Positions 9,175 to 18,764 of a stretch of 64,000 bases of DNA are shown piece by piece. The stretch's first letter is position 1. Each line of letters opens with the position of its first letter. Under the pieces are notes generated by a model. It had not been told where the DNA came from. It made no database searches and worked only from the letters and a program-made list of their open reading frames with translations. The stretch covers positions 62,001-126,000 of the forward strand of contig CALJHC010000020.1 in the NCBI GenBank assembly GCA_938075415.1. The letters are read 5' to 3'. Source of the DNA: an uncultured Rubripirellula sp. (GTDB taxonomy: Bacteria; Planctomycetota; Planctomycetia; Pirellulales; Pirellulaceae). The translations under genes were made by a program, and so were the position numbers.

Positions 9175-12100
9175 GAAGTCAACAACGTCTTTTACTGAAC
9201 GACAATTAATAATGAGTTCATTGATGAAAAGAACAATCAATCAAGTCATCTGCTTGGCATTGGTTTTGTATTCGTTGACGACCAATTTGTATTCACAAAC
9301 GGTTACGTCACTTCAGCCTCGATCCATACGGCCGGGGCAGACTGCAAGTCTGAGATTGGTGGGTGCCGATTTGACTGAAGCTATCCGAATAAAATCGGTG
9401 GATACTTCGATCGAATTTGAATTGGAAGGTTGCCAGCCAACCGAAGCGGTATTCGCTATTTCGACTTCGGACGAGATCAAGCCAGGGCCCGTTCCATTGT
9501 GGATTTCCCTCGGCAATGGAACCATTCAACAACAGACGGTTTTTATTGATGACTTGGAAGCTGTCGAGGACAGCGGACAAAATCATTCTATCGAAACAGC
9601 TCAGCAGATCCGTTCAGGCGTAACGGTCGCTGGTGTCTGTGATGCCTCACTGAGTGATTACTATCGAATTCACGCCACAGCTGGCCAACGGATTGCCATT
9701 GAGGTGCATACTCAATCACTCCATTCGCAAATGGATCCCGTCGTGCGACTTATCGATGCCGCAGGAGAAACATTACGGTTGGAGGATGATCAAGGCTTGG
9801 GGCCTGATTGCAGGTTCAGTCATACGTTCGAAACAGAAGGTGATTATCTGTTGGGGATTCATGACAGCCGCTACGCAGCAGGTGGATCTTCATACCAGTT
9901 GCGAGTGGGTGATTTTCCCATCATTCAACAGGCTTATCCGTTGACAGTTCAGTTTGGAAGTCTTGCGACGATTCATTTCAAAGAACAAGGCGGGCACGAC
10001 TTGCCGTCGGCAGAGTTGACCGTGGTCTCTGATTCCAATGCAACAATGAAAGTTGCGTCAAAATTCACTGATGGTACGGCATCGGGCTGGATTTCTTTGC
10101 AGTGTTTTGATTATCCGCAGCTGCTGGAAACGCAGGCTGAGGAACCGTTGGCGTTGCCCGTGGGTATCAATGGTCGGCTGCAGGAACCTGGGGAAATTGA
10201 TGCTTACGTCATCAAAGGTGTGAAGGGACAGGTTGTTCGAATCGAGGGAAAGTCCGGAAGCCTTGGTAGTCCAACTTTACTGCAGATAGAGTGCCGTGAT
10301 TCCGCTGGGACCAAGATTGCTGAAACTAAGATTTCTGAGAAAGATGAATGGTCCGTCGACGTCACATTACCAAGCGACGGTGATTATCAGGTGCGTGTTT
10401 CGGATTTGCTCAAGCGTGGTGGTACGGCCTTTGCCTACTCACTGCAGTGTGTTCCACAGGGAACCTTCAACGTAGCGTTGAAAGCGGATGCGAAAACTCG
10501 CGAGCATTTTTTGATGGAAACGAAGCAGGGTGCCTGTTCCTTGGATTTGCAGATCAACCGTTTTGGATATGACGGTGAAATTGAATTGGCGATTGTTGGC
10601 CCTGAATCCAAGCTTCGGATTCTTAATCCAAGAATTCCCTCGGGGGCCGCCGAGGCAAAGATATTATTAGCGGTGTCTGAGTCTTGGGCAGCCAACAGTT
10701 TGCAAGTGTTGCAGATCGAAGCGACTTCAGTTGCCAATCCCAAGCAGAGATGTCTTGTTGATACCCATGCGCTGCACCGAGTGAAAGAGCCACACGTGAT
10801 CCATCCGATGAGGTCAGCCAATGGCGTGATATCGGCTGCTGGTGCTGAACCAGGCCCGACGTTTTTTGCGATGCAGGCGGTTGAGCCGGTTCGCTTTGCT
10901 CGCCCTGTCACGTCGCATGTCGCAAGACTGTCGGTAAAGAAAATTGATGAAAAATTCAAGGCTGCCGTTCAACTTGCCGCTGCTGATCTGCAGCCTGATT
11001 GGAGTGTGATAAGTAGTCTAGAGAAAGAGGAATATAGCCTTACCTTTCAACGGCTGGATTCTGATTTGTTTCCGGAGCATCTGGACGTCCCGTTCTATGG
11101 TGAATTCAACGGTCACGGTCGCTTGGAATTTCTTTCGATGGAAATCGATTGGTTTAATCCGATAGAGCTTGAGGTCGAATTCTCGGAACCATTGGTTCAA
11201 GGTGGGGATGTGGCTGTGGATTTGACGATCGTCCGTGAGGGTGACGAACCGCATCCAGTAAGCGTGACGTTCAGTGATTTGCCTGCCGGTGTATCCGTTC
11301 CGGATGTATTGGAGATACCTGCTGATCAGAACCAGATTCGGTTTGACTTACAACTTGACGAATCTGTTGATTTATCTGTTCTGCATCAAATAGTGATCCA
11401 TGCTGCAAGTCAATTTGGTGGCCAAGATTTTACGGTAGCAGCGGAGGTTCAGTTACCGAAGTTAATTGCTCAACCTCAATCACTTTCTACTTATCCGAAG
11501 GCAATTTCGTTATTGCATGCTCGCGACCGTCAGCAAGTCGTTATCACGGGGACCAATGCTGACGAAACCACGCGAGATTGGACACGGTTTGCGGGGTTGC
11601 AGATCGACGATCCTGCAGTCGCAGAGATTCGTGGTGGCGTGGTCTATCCACTATCAGATGGTCAAACCCAGCTAGTTGCCAAGGTCGGAGGTAAGATCTC
11701 AACTGTGCCGATTCAAGTCACCGGTGCGTCCAAGCCACGACCAGTTGAATTCGAATCCGAGGTTCTAGTCGCTTTGTCAAAACAGGGCTGCAATTCAGGA
11801 GCCTGTCATGGATCACCCAGCGGAAAAGGAGGGTTTCGTTTATCGCTTCGAGCCTTCGATAAAAAACTGGATGAGCTAACGCTAATTCGAGAAGATTTTG
11901 GAAGACGGATCAACCCTGTGGAGGGTTCCCGAAGTCTGTTGATATTGAAACCATTGATGCAAGTTGCCCACGGTGGTGGGAAGCAACTTCGAAAGACAGA
12001 TGCTGCCTATTCCGTTCTGGAGAATTGGATTAATGAGGGCGCAGGTACCGACGCCACGGGCACGCCCCGAATTGAACGGTTGGAAATTTTCCCGAGTGAG

Positions 12101-13834
12101 AAACGGATCCTTCATCTCAAGGATGGAGGTCAACAATTAGCCGTGATTGCTGTCAACGCTGCCGGTGAACGCCGGGATGTCACGCATTTAGCCGCGTATC
12201 AGACGTCCGATACATCGGTGGCATCGGTGGATGTTCATGGGTTGGTCACACCTGTCGCCCGGGGTGAGGTCGCGATTCTTGTTCGTGTGCTTGAATACAT
12301 TGAATCGGTTCCGCTGATGTTCATTGAGCAACGAGAGGACTTCCGTTGGCAATCACCCACGCCCAACAATTTCGTTGATGAATTAGTGAACGCAAAGTTG
12401 CAGCAGTTGAATTATCTTCCCTCCGAAACCTGCAGCGATGACGAGTTCTTGCGACGTGTCAGTTTGGACTTACTTGGAGTGTTACCAAACCTGCAAGAAA
12501 CGAAGCAGTTCTTGGAGAACCCTGCTGCAGATAAAAGAGAACGAATGATTGATTCTCTTTTAGAGCGAAGAGAATTTGCAAAGTTTTGGGCCCTGAAGTG
12601 GGGTGACCTCTTGAAAATGACACGGAAACTGGTCGGAGATGAAGGTGTGTTTAAATACCACCGATGGGTAGAGCAGTCGCTTCATGAAAATATGCCATAC
12701 GATGAATTCACGCGTCAGTTATTGACGTCGGTTGGGAGTACATTTTCAAATCCGCCAGCAAATTTCTATCGCACCGCGACAGATATGAATGAATGTGTGG
12801 AGACAATCTCGCAAGTATTTCTCGGTTCGCGATTGCAATGCGCTAAGTGCCACAACCATCCGTTTGAACGCTGGACCCAAGACAACTATTACGGGTTGGG
12901 AGCCTTCTTCAATCGAGTGCAGCGACGAAAAACGCCGCGTCCTGGTGAAATGTTTATTTACTCTTCTGACACTGGTGAGGTAACGCAACCCAGGACGGGT
13001 GAACGATCCATACCATGGCTTCCTCAGACGGGCACAATTGAAGTTCCTGAGAATTCTGATCGGCGAGAAGCGTTTGCCGCTTGGTTGGTGCAACCAGAAA
13101 ATCCATACTTTGCCAGAATTGAGGTGAATCGAATATGGAGTCAATTCTTTTCGAGAGGGATTGTCGAACCCATCGATGATTTTCGTGATTCTAATCCGCC
13201 CACTAATGCGGCACTGTTGAATGCACTGGCGGATGATTTTGTTGAAAGTGGATATGATCGAAAACAGCTGATTCGAAAAATCCTCAATAGCCGAACCTAT
13301 CAGGCGAGTTATCGCACGAATCAATTCAATCAAGAAGACACGAAGTATTTTTCACACCAGGAGCCACGCTTGCTTGGGGCTGAGCAAATTCTTGATGCAA
13401 TCAATCGAACACTGGATTTGAAACAGAAATTTGGTTCGCTGCCTGCGGGAACATTAGCGACACAATTACCCGCACCTGATTTGGTGAGTGATGCTTTTTT
13501 GAAAGTATTCGGTCAGCCAGAACGAAGCACCGTTTGCGCATGTGAACGCGCGAGTGATTCCAATCTTGGTATGGCAATTGAGCTATTTAATGGACCAATG
13601 ATTCATCAAAAATTAAAAGCAGAAAATAATCGTTTCCGCAAAGCACTCAGTAGTGGTGTGGCGATTGAAGAAGTTCTAAAAGATCTCTATTTGGCTGCCG
13701 TCTCGCGTCCACCCTCCGAGGTGGAAATGAAGGCGGCCTTGGATCACTGTTCCAAGAATAGTGATGTGGTGATCGGAGTCGAGGATATCTGTTGGGCGAT
13801 ATTTAACACCGACGAATTTTTGTTTCAGCATTAA
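9158..13834 (+). CDS. Giant PPC / Big2 / DUF1549 / DUF1553 protein with CX4CH and CX2CH motifs
   Basis: From the ATG at 9158 it is 1558 aa; this start overlaps the previous gene by 17 bp and has AGGAAG eight bases upstream. ATGs at 9212 and 9224 lie closer to the signal peptide (MKRTINQVICLALVLYS) and remain possible. Domains: IPT/PPC-like beta domains (about 60-430), further beta-rich regions, Big2-like segments near 780-855 and 970-1055, a CNSGACHG motif near 877 (CX4CH spacing), DUF1549 (about 1070-1257) with CAKCHNHP near 1227, and DUF1553 (about 1310-1548). It should be exported and may carry c-type heme, though heme is unproven. It follows three DUF1501 genes, its usual partners in planctomycetes, and is followed by a cytochrome-WD40 gene after 3 bp. 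Confidence 0.9.
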   Translation: MNYSLEKSTTSFTERQLIMSSLMKRTINQVICLALVLYSLTTNLYSQTVTSLQPRSIRPGQTASLRLVGADLTEAIRIKSVDTSIEFELEGCQPTEAVFAISTSDEIKPGPVPLWISLGNGTIQQQTVFIDDLEAVEDSGQNHSIETAQQIRSGVTVAGVCDASLSDYYRIHATAGQRIAIEVHTQSLHSQMDPVVRLIDAAGETLRLEDDQGLGPDCRFSHTFETEGDYLLGIHDSRYAAGGSSYQLRVGDFPIIQQAYPLTVQFGSLATIHFKEQGGHDLPSAELTVVSDSNATMKVASKFTDGTASGWISLQCFDYPQLLETQAEEPLALPVGINGRLQEPGEIDAYVIKGVKGQVVRIEGKSGSLGSPTLLQIECRDSAGTKIAETKISEKDEWSVDVTLPSDGDYQVRVSDLLKRGGTAFAYSLQCVPQGTFNVALKADAKTREHFLMETKQGACSLDLQINRFGYDGEIELAIVGPESKLRILNPRIPSGAAEAKILLAVSESWAANSLQVLQIEATSVANPKQRCLVDTHALHRVKEPHVIHPMRSANGVISAAGAEPGPTFFAMQAVEPVRFARPVTSHVARLSVKKIDEKFKAAVQLAAADLQPDWSVISSLEKEEYSLTFQRLDSDLFPEHLDVPFYGEFNGHGRLEFLSMEIDWFNPIELEVEFSEPLVQGGDVAVDLTIVREGDEPHPVSVTFSDLPAGVSVPDVLEIPADQNQIRFDLQLDESVDLSVLHQIVIHAASQFGGQDFTVAAEVQLPKLIAQPQSLSTYPKAISLLHARDRQQVVITGTNADETTRDWTRFAGLQIDDPAVAEIRGGVVYPLSDGQTQLVAKVGGKISTVPIQVTGASKPRPVEFESEVLVALSKQGCNSGACHGSPSGKGGFRLSLRAFDKKLDELTLIREDFGRRINPVEGSRSLLILKPLMQVAHGGGKQLRKTDAAYSVLENWINEGAGTDATGTPRIERLEIFPSEKRILHLKDGGQQLAVIAVNAAGERRDVTHLAAYQTSDTSVASVDVHGLVTPVARGEVAILVRVLEYIESVPLMFIEQREDFRWQSPTPNNFVDELVNAKLQQLNYLPSETCSDDEFLRRVSLDLLGVLPNLQETKQFLENPAADKRERMIDSLLERREFAKFWALKWGDLLKMTRKLVGDEGVFKYHRWVEQSLHENMPYDEFTRQLLTSVGSTFSNPPANFYRTATDMNECVETISQVFLGSRLQCAKCHNHPFERWTQDNYYGLGAFFNRVQRRKTPRPGEMFIYSSDTGEVTQPRTGERSIPWLPQTGTIEVPENSDRREAFAAWLVQPENPYFARIEVNRIWSQFFSRGIVEPIDDFRDSNPPTNAALLNALADDFVESGYDRKQLIRKILNSRTYQASYRTNQFNQEDTKYFSHQEPRLLGAEQILDAINRTLDLKQKFGSLPAGTLATQLPAPDLVSDAFLKVFGQPERSTVCACERASDSNLGMAIELFNGPMIHQKLKAENNRFRKALSSGVAIEEVLKDLYLAAVSRPPSEVEMKAALDHCSKNSDVVIGVEDICWAIFNTDEFLFQH

Positions 13835-13837
13835 GTC

Positions 13838-15184
13838 ATGATTAAGCAATTTACTTTTAATCTCCTGTTCGTCGCCACTCTCTGTGCTCCCTCTCGGGCC
13901 GACGAGCCAGCGACCGTAAGTTTCCGCAAGGAGATTGCGCCAATCCTGCGAGACCATTGTCTTGCATGTCACGGTCCAAAAAAAGCTGAAGGAGGGTATC
14001 GAGTTGATACGTACGAACAGATCCTCAAGCCAGGAGATACGGGTGAATCGCCGATTCTCCTCGAGGGTAGTCACACGGGTGAATTGGTAAAGCGGTTCTT
14101 GAGCGAGGATGAGTTTGAGAGAATGCCATTAGAAAGTGAACCATTGACCGGAGAGCAAATTAAGCTGTTTGAAAAGTGGGTCCAAGAAGGTGGGAAATTT
14201 GACGGAAAAGATGTTGCGCAAAAACTGACATTGTTGATACCACCACCAACTGGTGCTGAGCCACCCATCCAGTATGGTCGCCCAATACCAATCACAGCCA
14301 CCTGCTTTTCACCCTCAGGTGATTCTTTGCTGACGAGTGGTTACCACGAAATCCTGCAGTGGAATCTTTCTGAGAAGAAAATTGATCGTCGGATAAGAAA
14401 TGTCCCTCAGAGGGTGTTCGCAATGAGTTTTTCGCCGGACGGAAAAGTTTTGGCAATTGGTGGTGGTGAACCAGGACGAAGTGGTGAAGTTCGCTTCATT
14501 GATTTCGCCACGGGTGAAGTTTTGGGAGTTGTCGCCAGGGCGGAGGATGTTGTGCTGGGTCTTGCTTATCGACCGGGTACGAATGAGTTGGCTGTTGCGG
14601 TCGCTGACAGTACCATCCGAATTGTCGACTGCGAAGCGATGTCGGAAAAGATGGCAATTGCCAGCCATGCCGATCGAGTCAATGCCGTATCGTGGAGTGA
14701 TGACGGTAAGTATTTAGCCTCCGCCAGTCGCGATCAATCAGCAAAGGTATACAACGGTGACTCAGGTGAATTGATCGCCAGTTACCTCGGTCATCACCAT
14801 CAAGTCAGTGGCGTTGCTGTTCTCTCAGAACCAGAACAGGTCTTGTCGGTGGGAGCCGATCAAAAACTACATCGGTGGAATCTTTCCGATGCCAAAAAAG
14901 TGGCCGAGATTCCCCTTAGCGTTGATGCACATGGACTCACAAAGTTAGGGGACGGATTATTGTTACCCTGTTCAGATGGTCGAGTTCTCAGCATTGATTT
15001 ATCCACAAATCAAATTGCGAAAGATTTCAAAGGACACACTGATTGGGCTTTGAGCGTGTCACATGGGTCTCAACCAAAGGACGCATCTGTCCAATACCTT
15101 GCGAGTGGGGCATTTGATGGCAAGATTTGTGTGTGGACGATTAGCGACGCTGAGTTGTACGGGCAATGGTTGGCAAAACCCTGA
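13838..15184 (+). CDS. PSCyt1 cytochrome-like domain fused to WD40 repeats
   Basis: A 448-aa exported protein starting 3 bp after the preceding stop, so almost certainly in the same operon. Residues 1-21 form a signal peptide ending SRADEP. The planctomycete cytochrome C module (PSCyt1) follows with HCLACHGPKK (Cys41, Cys44, His45). From about residue 145 to the end there are WD40 repeats, recognisable by FSPDGK, WSDDGKYLASASRDQSAKVY and SGAFDGKICVWTI. A propeller beside a cytochrome-like module suggests a protein-docking or scaffold part of a periplasmic complex with the DUF1501/DUF1553 proteins; this is inference. Confidence 0.92.
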   Translation: MIKQFTFNLLFVATLCAPSRADEPATVSFRKEIAPILRDHCLACHGPKKAEGGYRVDTYEQILKPGDTGESPILLEGSHTGELVKRFLSEDEFERMPLESEPLTGEQIKLFEKWVQEGGKFDGKDVAQKLTLLIPPPTGAEPPIQYGRPIPITATCFSPSGDSLLTSGYHEILQWNLSEKKIDRRIRNVPQRVFAMSFSPDGKVLAIGGGEPGRSGEVRFIDFATGEVLGVVARAEDVVLGLAYRPGTNELAVAVADSTIRIVDCEAMSEKMAIASHADRVNAVSWSDDGKYLASASRDQSAKVYNGDSGELIASYLGHHHQVSGVAVLSEPEQVLSVGADQKLHRWNLSDAKKVAEIPLSVDAHGLTKLGDGLLLPCSDGRVLSIDLSTNQIAKDFKGHTDWALSVSHGSQPKDASVQYLASGAFDGKICVWTISDAELYGQWLAKP

Positions 15185-15237
15185 CGATTGAATACCGATC
15201 CACGAGACGAAGTTAAGAATGATTTGGCCACTCGTCA

Positions 15238-16668
15238 CTAGCTGAATAATTCGTTGATCGGCTTCCCAGCCTCAAGAAGGTTGTAAGGCCTGCCCTGAGT
15301 ATCCTCCGCCTGTAGGTCAGAAACACCTGTCGCGTGATACACGGTCTTGGCGATGTCTGCGGGGGTAACGGGGTGTTGGTCCGGGTACTGAGCAAGTCGG
15401 TCACTGGTACCGTAAGTCTGCCCCCCAGCGATACCACCTCCCGCCATGATGACACTTTGGCAATGAGTCCAATGGTCTCTGCCGGCGCCGCTGACGCCGC
15501 CAGAACGAGGGTCTCCAATTTTTGGCGCTCGACCCATTTCACTGTTCACAACCAACAGTGTTTGGTCGAGGAGGTCACGCTCCTCCAAGTCTTGAATGAG
15601 TGCCGAGAATGCTCGATCAAATTCGGGAAGCAGATGATCTTTTAAACAACCAAAATTGTTTCCGTGCGTGTCCCAACCACCGGCGCTTTTGCACTGACTT
15701 TTTATCGCTTCGTTTTCTTTCCAAAACACCGTCACAAACGGTGTCTCTTGTTCGACGAGCCGTCTGGCGAGTAAGAGACTCATGGCGTTGACACTGGTGC
15801 CGTACTTCGCTCGGGTGTTTTCGCTTTCACTTTCTAGATCAAATACTTTGGTTGTGCTTGATGAGAGTAATAGATTCAAGGTTCGTTGTTGATGTTGTTT
15901 CCAAATACGTTCGGTGGGGCTATGTTCAAATTCGCGGCGTGCCACATCCAGCCGGCTCAGTAATTCTTTGCGTGAAAGAAGATGATCAGGAGTGACATCG
16001 CCGGCGAGTACTAAAGAAGGGACTTGAAATTTAATCGGATTCTCGAGATTCCCTTGTACATAAAGTGGATCAAACTCAACGCCAAGTCGCGCCGCAAATT
16101 GACCTGGTCGCGTGTAGGGAAGCCGACTGGGTTTGTGCGGCAACGAAATAGCGTTTGGGAGGCCTTGGTGATTTTTCATCCGAGACCCGACGACGGAACC
16201 AATGAACGGCCAATCATCACTGTAGGGTCGCCTGTCGTTGCCGAGCGTCTTAAAAGTGGTGTCGGGGACGTGGCCGGTGAGGTTGTAATAGTATCCAGCG
16301 TGATGATCGTTGGTGTTGACGGTTGATCCGACCGAGCGAATAACCGCTAAGTGATGCGCTTGTTGGGCAAGCAATGGTAAGTGCTCACAGCATTGCACAC
16401 CCACAGCCGAGGTCGAGATTGGGTTAAACGGGCCACGATATTCCTGGGGTGCGTTAGGCTTCATATCCCACATGTCAATGTGCGATGCTCCGCCGCAAAG
16501 AAAAAACAGAATGACCGATTTTGCGCGGGCTGTTTTCGGTTGAGTCTGCAAGGAATCCTTGCCGGAGGAATCGCTGGCCCAACCAAGAGATGGTTGGCCA
16601 AAATTGAGACCGGCAAATCCGCTGGCTGATGCAAGCAAAAACGCGCGACGCTGATGTGCCTTCAACAT
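15238..16668 (-). CDS. DUF1501 protein 4, convergent to the operon
   Basis: A 476-aa DUF1501 protein from the ATG at 16668; the frame extends to a TTG at 16683, but the ATG gives a compact Tat signal, HQRRAFLLASASGFAG. Blocks are GGASHIDMWDMKPNAP, WDTHGNNFGCLK and GRDHWTHC. The usual GEFGRTP block reads NSEMGRAPKI here, a divergence that might alter the active site. A long insertion (VGSTVNTNDHHAGYYYNLTG) in the N-terminal half contains two adjacent His. Its 3' end is only 53 bp from the WD40 gene on the other strand, with no clear terminator between them. It is the only DUF1501 gene in the window without an adjacent same-strand partner. Confidence 0.92.
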   Translation of the reverse strand: MLKAHQRRAFLLASASGFAGLNFGQPSLGWASDSSGKDSLQTQPKTARAKSVILFFLCGGASHIDMWDMKPNAPQEYRGPFNPISTSAVGVQCCEHLPLLAQQAHHLAVIRSVGSTVNTNDHHAGYYYNLTGHVPDTTFKTLGNDRRPYSDDWPFIGSVVGSRMKNHQGLPNAISLPHKPSRLPYTRPGQFAARLGVEFDPLYVQGNLENPIKFQVPSLVLAGDVTPDHLLSRKELLSRLDVARREFEHSPTERIWKQHQQRTLNLLLSSSTTKVFDLESESENTRAKYGTSVNAMSLLLARRLVEQETPFVTVFWKENEAIKSQCKSAGGWDTHGNNFGCLKDHLLPEFDRAFSALIQDLEERDLLDQTLLVVNSEMGRAPKIGDPRSGGVSGAGRDHWTHCQSVIMAGGGIAGGQTYGTSDRLAQYPDQHPVTPADIAKTVYHATGVSDLQAEDTQGRPYNLLEAGKPINELFS

Positions 16669-17270
16669 TTGTGTCTCTACCAAGTCGAGATTTCAGTTGC
16701 TTTCCGGATTAAAATGTAAAGGTTCGCTGCAACCTGCTGTGGTAAAATTCTCAAAAGAAAGATGAGTTAAGATTTCAGGCGTTCTCCAGCTATTCTTCTC
16801 TAAAGTATCATGACTATGTTTTTTCAGGTAACACACAATATCTAAGAATTTTCTTCCGAGAAAAGATTTTGGCACCCATGAGGCTTAAAATAAAATATTC
16901 CGATTCGTTAGTTTGCCCGAAATCCTTTCGATGATGGTTTGAATGATGAAAGGTGGCCTGTTTTCACCGTATCATGGTGCCTAATAATCAGAAGACGTTT
17001 TGGCAGTGTCGCAAGAGAAAGGTACCAAGTTGATTAACGAACCAGTTAGGTGGATTTCACGCTTCGCGGATCTAAAAGTTTTGAAGTGACATGAACTGAC
17101 TTACAAATTGACGAAATTCGCAATCAGTAAGCGATTGGATTTGAAACAAGATGCCGATGCTCAACCTAATGAGTCAGCTTTGATCAATGGAAAATCACGC
17201 TCTCATTGAAGTGTCAGAAGTAAAATGAAGCGAGTTCACTGCCACGAAGCAGTTTTAAATTGGAGAACGA
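16669..17270. other. Divergent intergenic region (promoters expected)
   Basis: About 600 bases separate the divergent DUF1501 and DUF1552 genes. No ORF in it looks real. It is AT-richer than its flanks and should hold promoters for both sides, but I cannot place them confidently. A GGAGA lies five bases before the ATG at 17271. Confidence 0.5.
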
Positions 17271-18635
17271 ATGGGTATTTCAAGAAGGCATATCCTGCGT
17301 GGTGCAGGCGTCACGTTAAGCTTGCCGTTTATGCCGTCACTGAGTTGGGCGGGTGATAAGTCAGCCAAGTTAGACAGGCCAAGTAAAAAACTTGCAATCG
17401 TGTACCTTCCTAATGGAATCGTTCGACGATGTTTTTTTCCCGGTGAAGAGAATGCCAAGATTCCTGAATTTATTGGCGGTTTCAACGCGGACAAAACAAA
17501 AAATGAACGCCGGTTCCACAACCAACCGGGACTCTATCCGTTGGAGTTGACCTCGACGATGCTGCCACTTCAGCCGCATGTCAACGATATTACCTTGTTA
17601 ACTGGTTTAGATCGCACTTACAAAAACGGACAGGACGTGCATGCGCAAGGTGCATCTTGCTATTTAACAAGTCTTTCGCCTGAGCAAGCTGAGCGGCAAG
17701 GAATCGCTCACCCCAATGGTCGCACTTTGGATCAAGTCATTGGTGATGCAGTTGGTTACTCCACGGTCTTCAACACTTTGGAAATTAGCTGCAATGGATT
17801 CACAGCACCAAAAGAGCCGATTGAGTTCGACAATATTTCTTGGTACGGGCCTGGGAAAATCGCTCCCTCCATTCGCGAGCCGCAAAAGCTGTACGACCGA
17901 CTTTTCATGCGAGCAAGCTACCGTGAACACGTGGCTGATGTCAGCGATCTTGTCTTGGCGGATGCTCGAACTTTGTCCAAGCGACTTGCCAATGATGACC
18001 GGAGAACACTTGATGAGTTCATGGAGATGGTTCGTGGTATTGAACGGCGAATTCTTAAAATGGATCAATTGTTGTCGGGGGTTGATATTTCGATTCCGAA
18101 AAATCAAGTTTTGCCACGGGGAGAGTACATTCGATTGCAGATGGATCTAATGTTGTTGGCTTTTCAAATGGGTATCACGAATGTTTGCACCTTCATGCTG
18201 GGCCCGGAGCGTTGGGACGCGACTTTAATGTACGAGGGTGTTTTTGATTCTCCAGTGCAGCACCACAACATGACCCATAATCAGAAAGGTAACGGTTACA
18301 AGGAGCTTCAGAAAATTGATATTTTTCACATGCAGCAGTTCTCTTACCTGATCAGACGTATGAAAGAAATCAATGAAGTGGATGGAAGCAAAATGTATGA
18401 TAATTCTCTCGTAGCTTTCGGTGCTGGATTAGGAGACGGCGCGACGCATCAATACTATGACCTTCCCATGATTCTTGCGGGTAAGGCGCAGGGCCAAGTG
18501 AATCAAGGTCGTTTTCTGAAAATGCCCAGCGGCACCTTGAATTCGAACTTATGGTTAACGATTTCGCAGTTGATGGGTCTTGAAATGGATTCTTACTCTG
18601 ATAGCACCGGAATCATCTCAGAGCTTTTGGCTTAG
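17271..18635 (+). CDS. DUF1552 (HXXSHH family) protein with altered signature, Tat-exported
   Basis: A 454-aa DUF1552 protein, ATG start with GGAGA upstream. The N-terminus ISRRHILRGAGVTLSLPFMP is a Tat signal. The family is named for an HXXSHH motif; at the matching place this protein has QHHNMTHNQ, that is H-N-M-T-H-N, with Ser replaced by Thr and the last His by Asn. The later block normally rich in His (NRHNH-like before DLPVLLAG) reads GDGATHQYYDLPMILAG, keeping one His. Apart from these, the fold-defining stretches are present. It is followed by a DUF1592-family gene on the same strand, the standard pairing. Reaction unknown. Confidence 0.93.
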   Translation: MGISRRHILRGAGVTLSLPFMPSLSWAGDKSAKLDRPSKKLAIVYLPNGIVRRCFFPGEENAKIPEFIGGFNADKTKNERRFHNQPGLYPLELTSTMLPLQPHVNDITLLTGLDRTYKNGQDVHAQGASCYLTSLSPEQAERQGIAHPNGRTLDQVIGDAVGYSTVFNTLEISCNGFTAPKEPIEFDNISWYGPGKIAPSIREPQKLYDRLFMRASYREHVADVSDLVLADARTLSKRLANDDRRTLDEFMEMVRGIERRILKMDQLLSGVDISIPKNQVLPRGEYIRLQMDLMLLAFQMGITNVCTFMLGPERWDATLMYEGVFDSPVQHHNMTHNQKGNGYKELQKIDIFHMQQFSYLIRRMKEINEVDGSKMYDNSLVAFGAGLGDGATHQYYDLPMILAGKAQGQVNQGRFLKMPSGTLNSNLWLTISQLMGLEMDSYSDSTGIISELLA

Positions 18636-18764
18636 GAAATGGAATGCTGACGGAGGTTGACCAACGGTCTGCCGTGGAAACATCGTGTTGTTCTCAGCAA
18701 TCAGAAATTAGCCCGGACAATGAAGTCGCTCTCGGGCATTTAAATCTCCCTCAATTGATAACTC

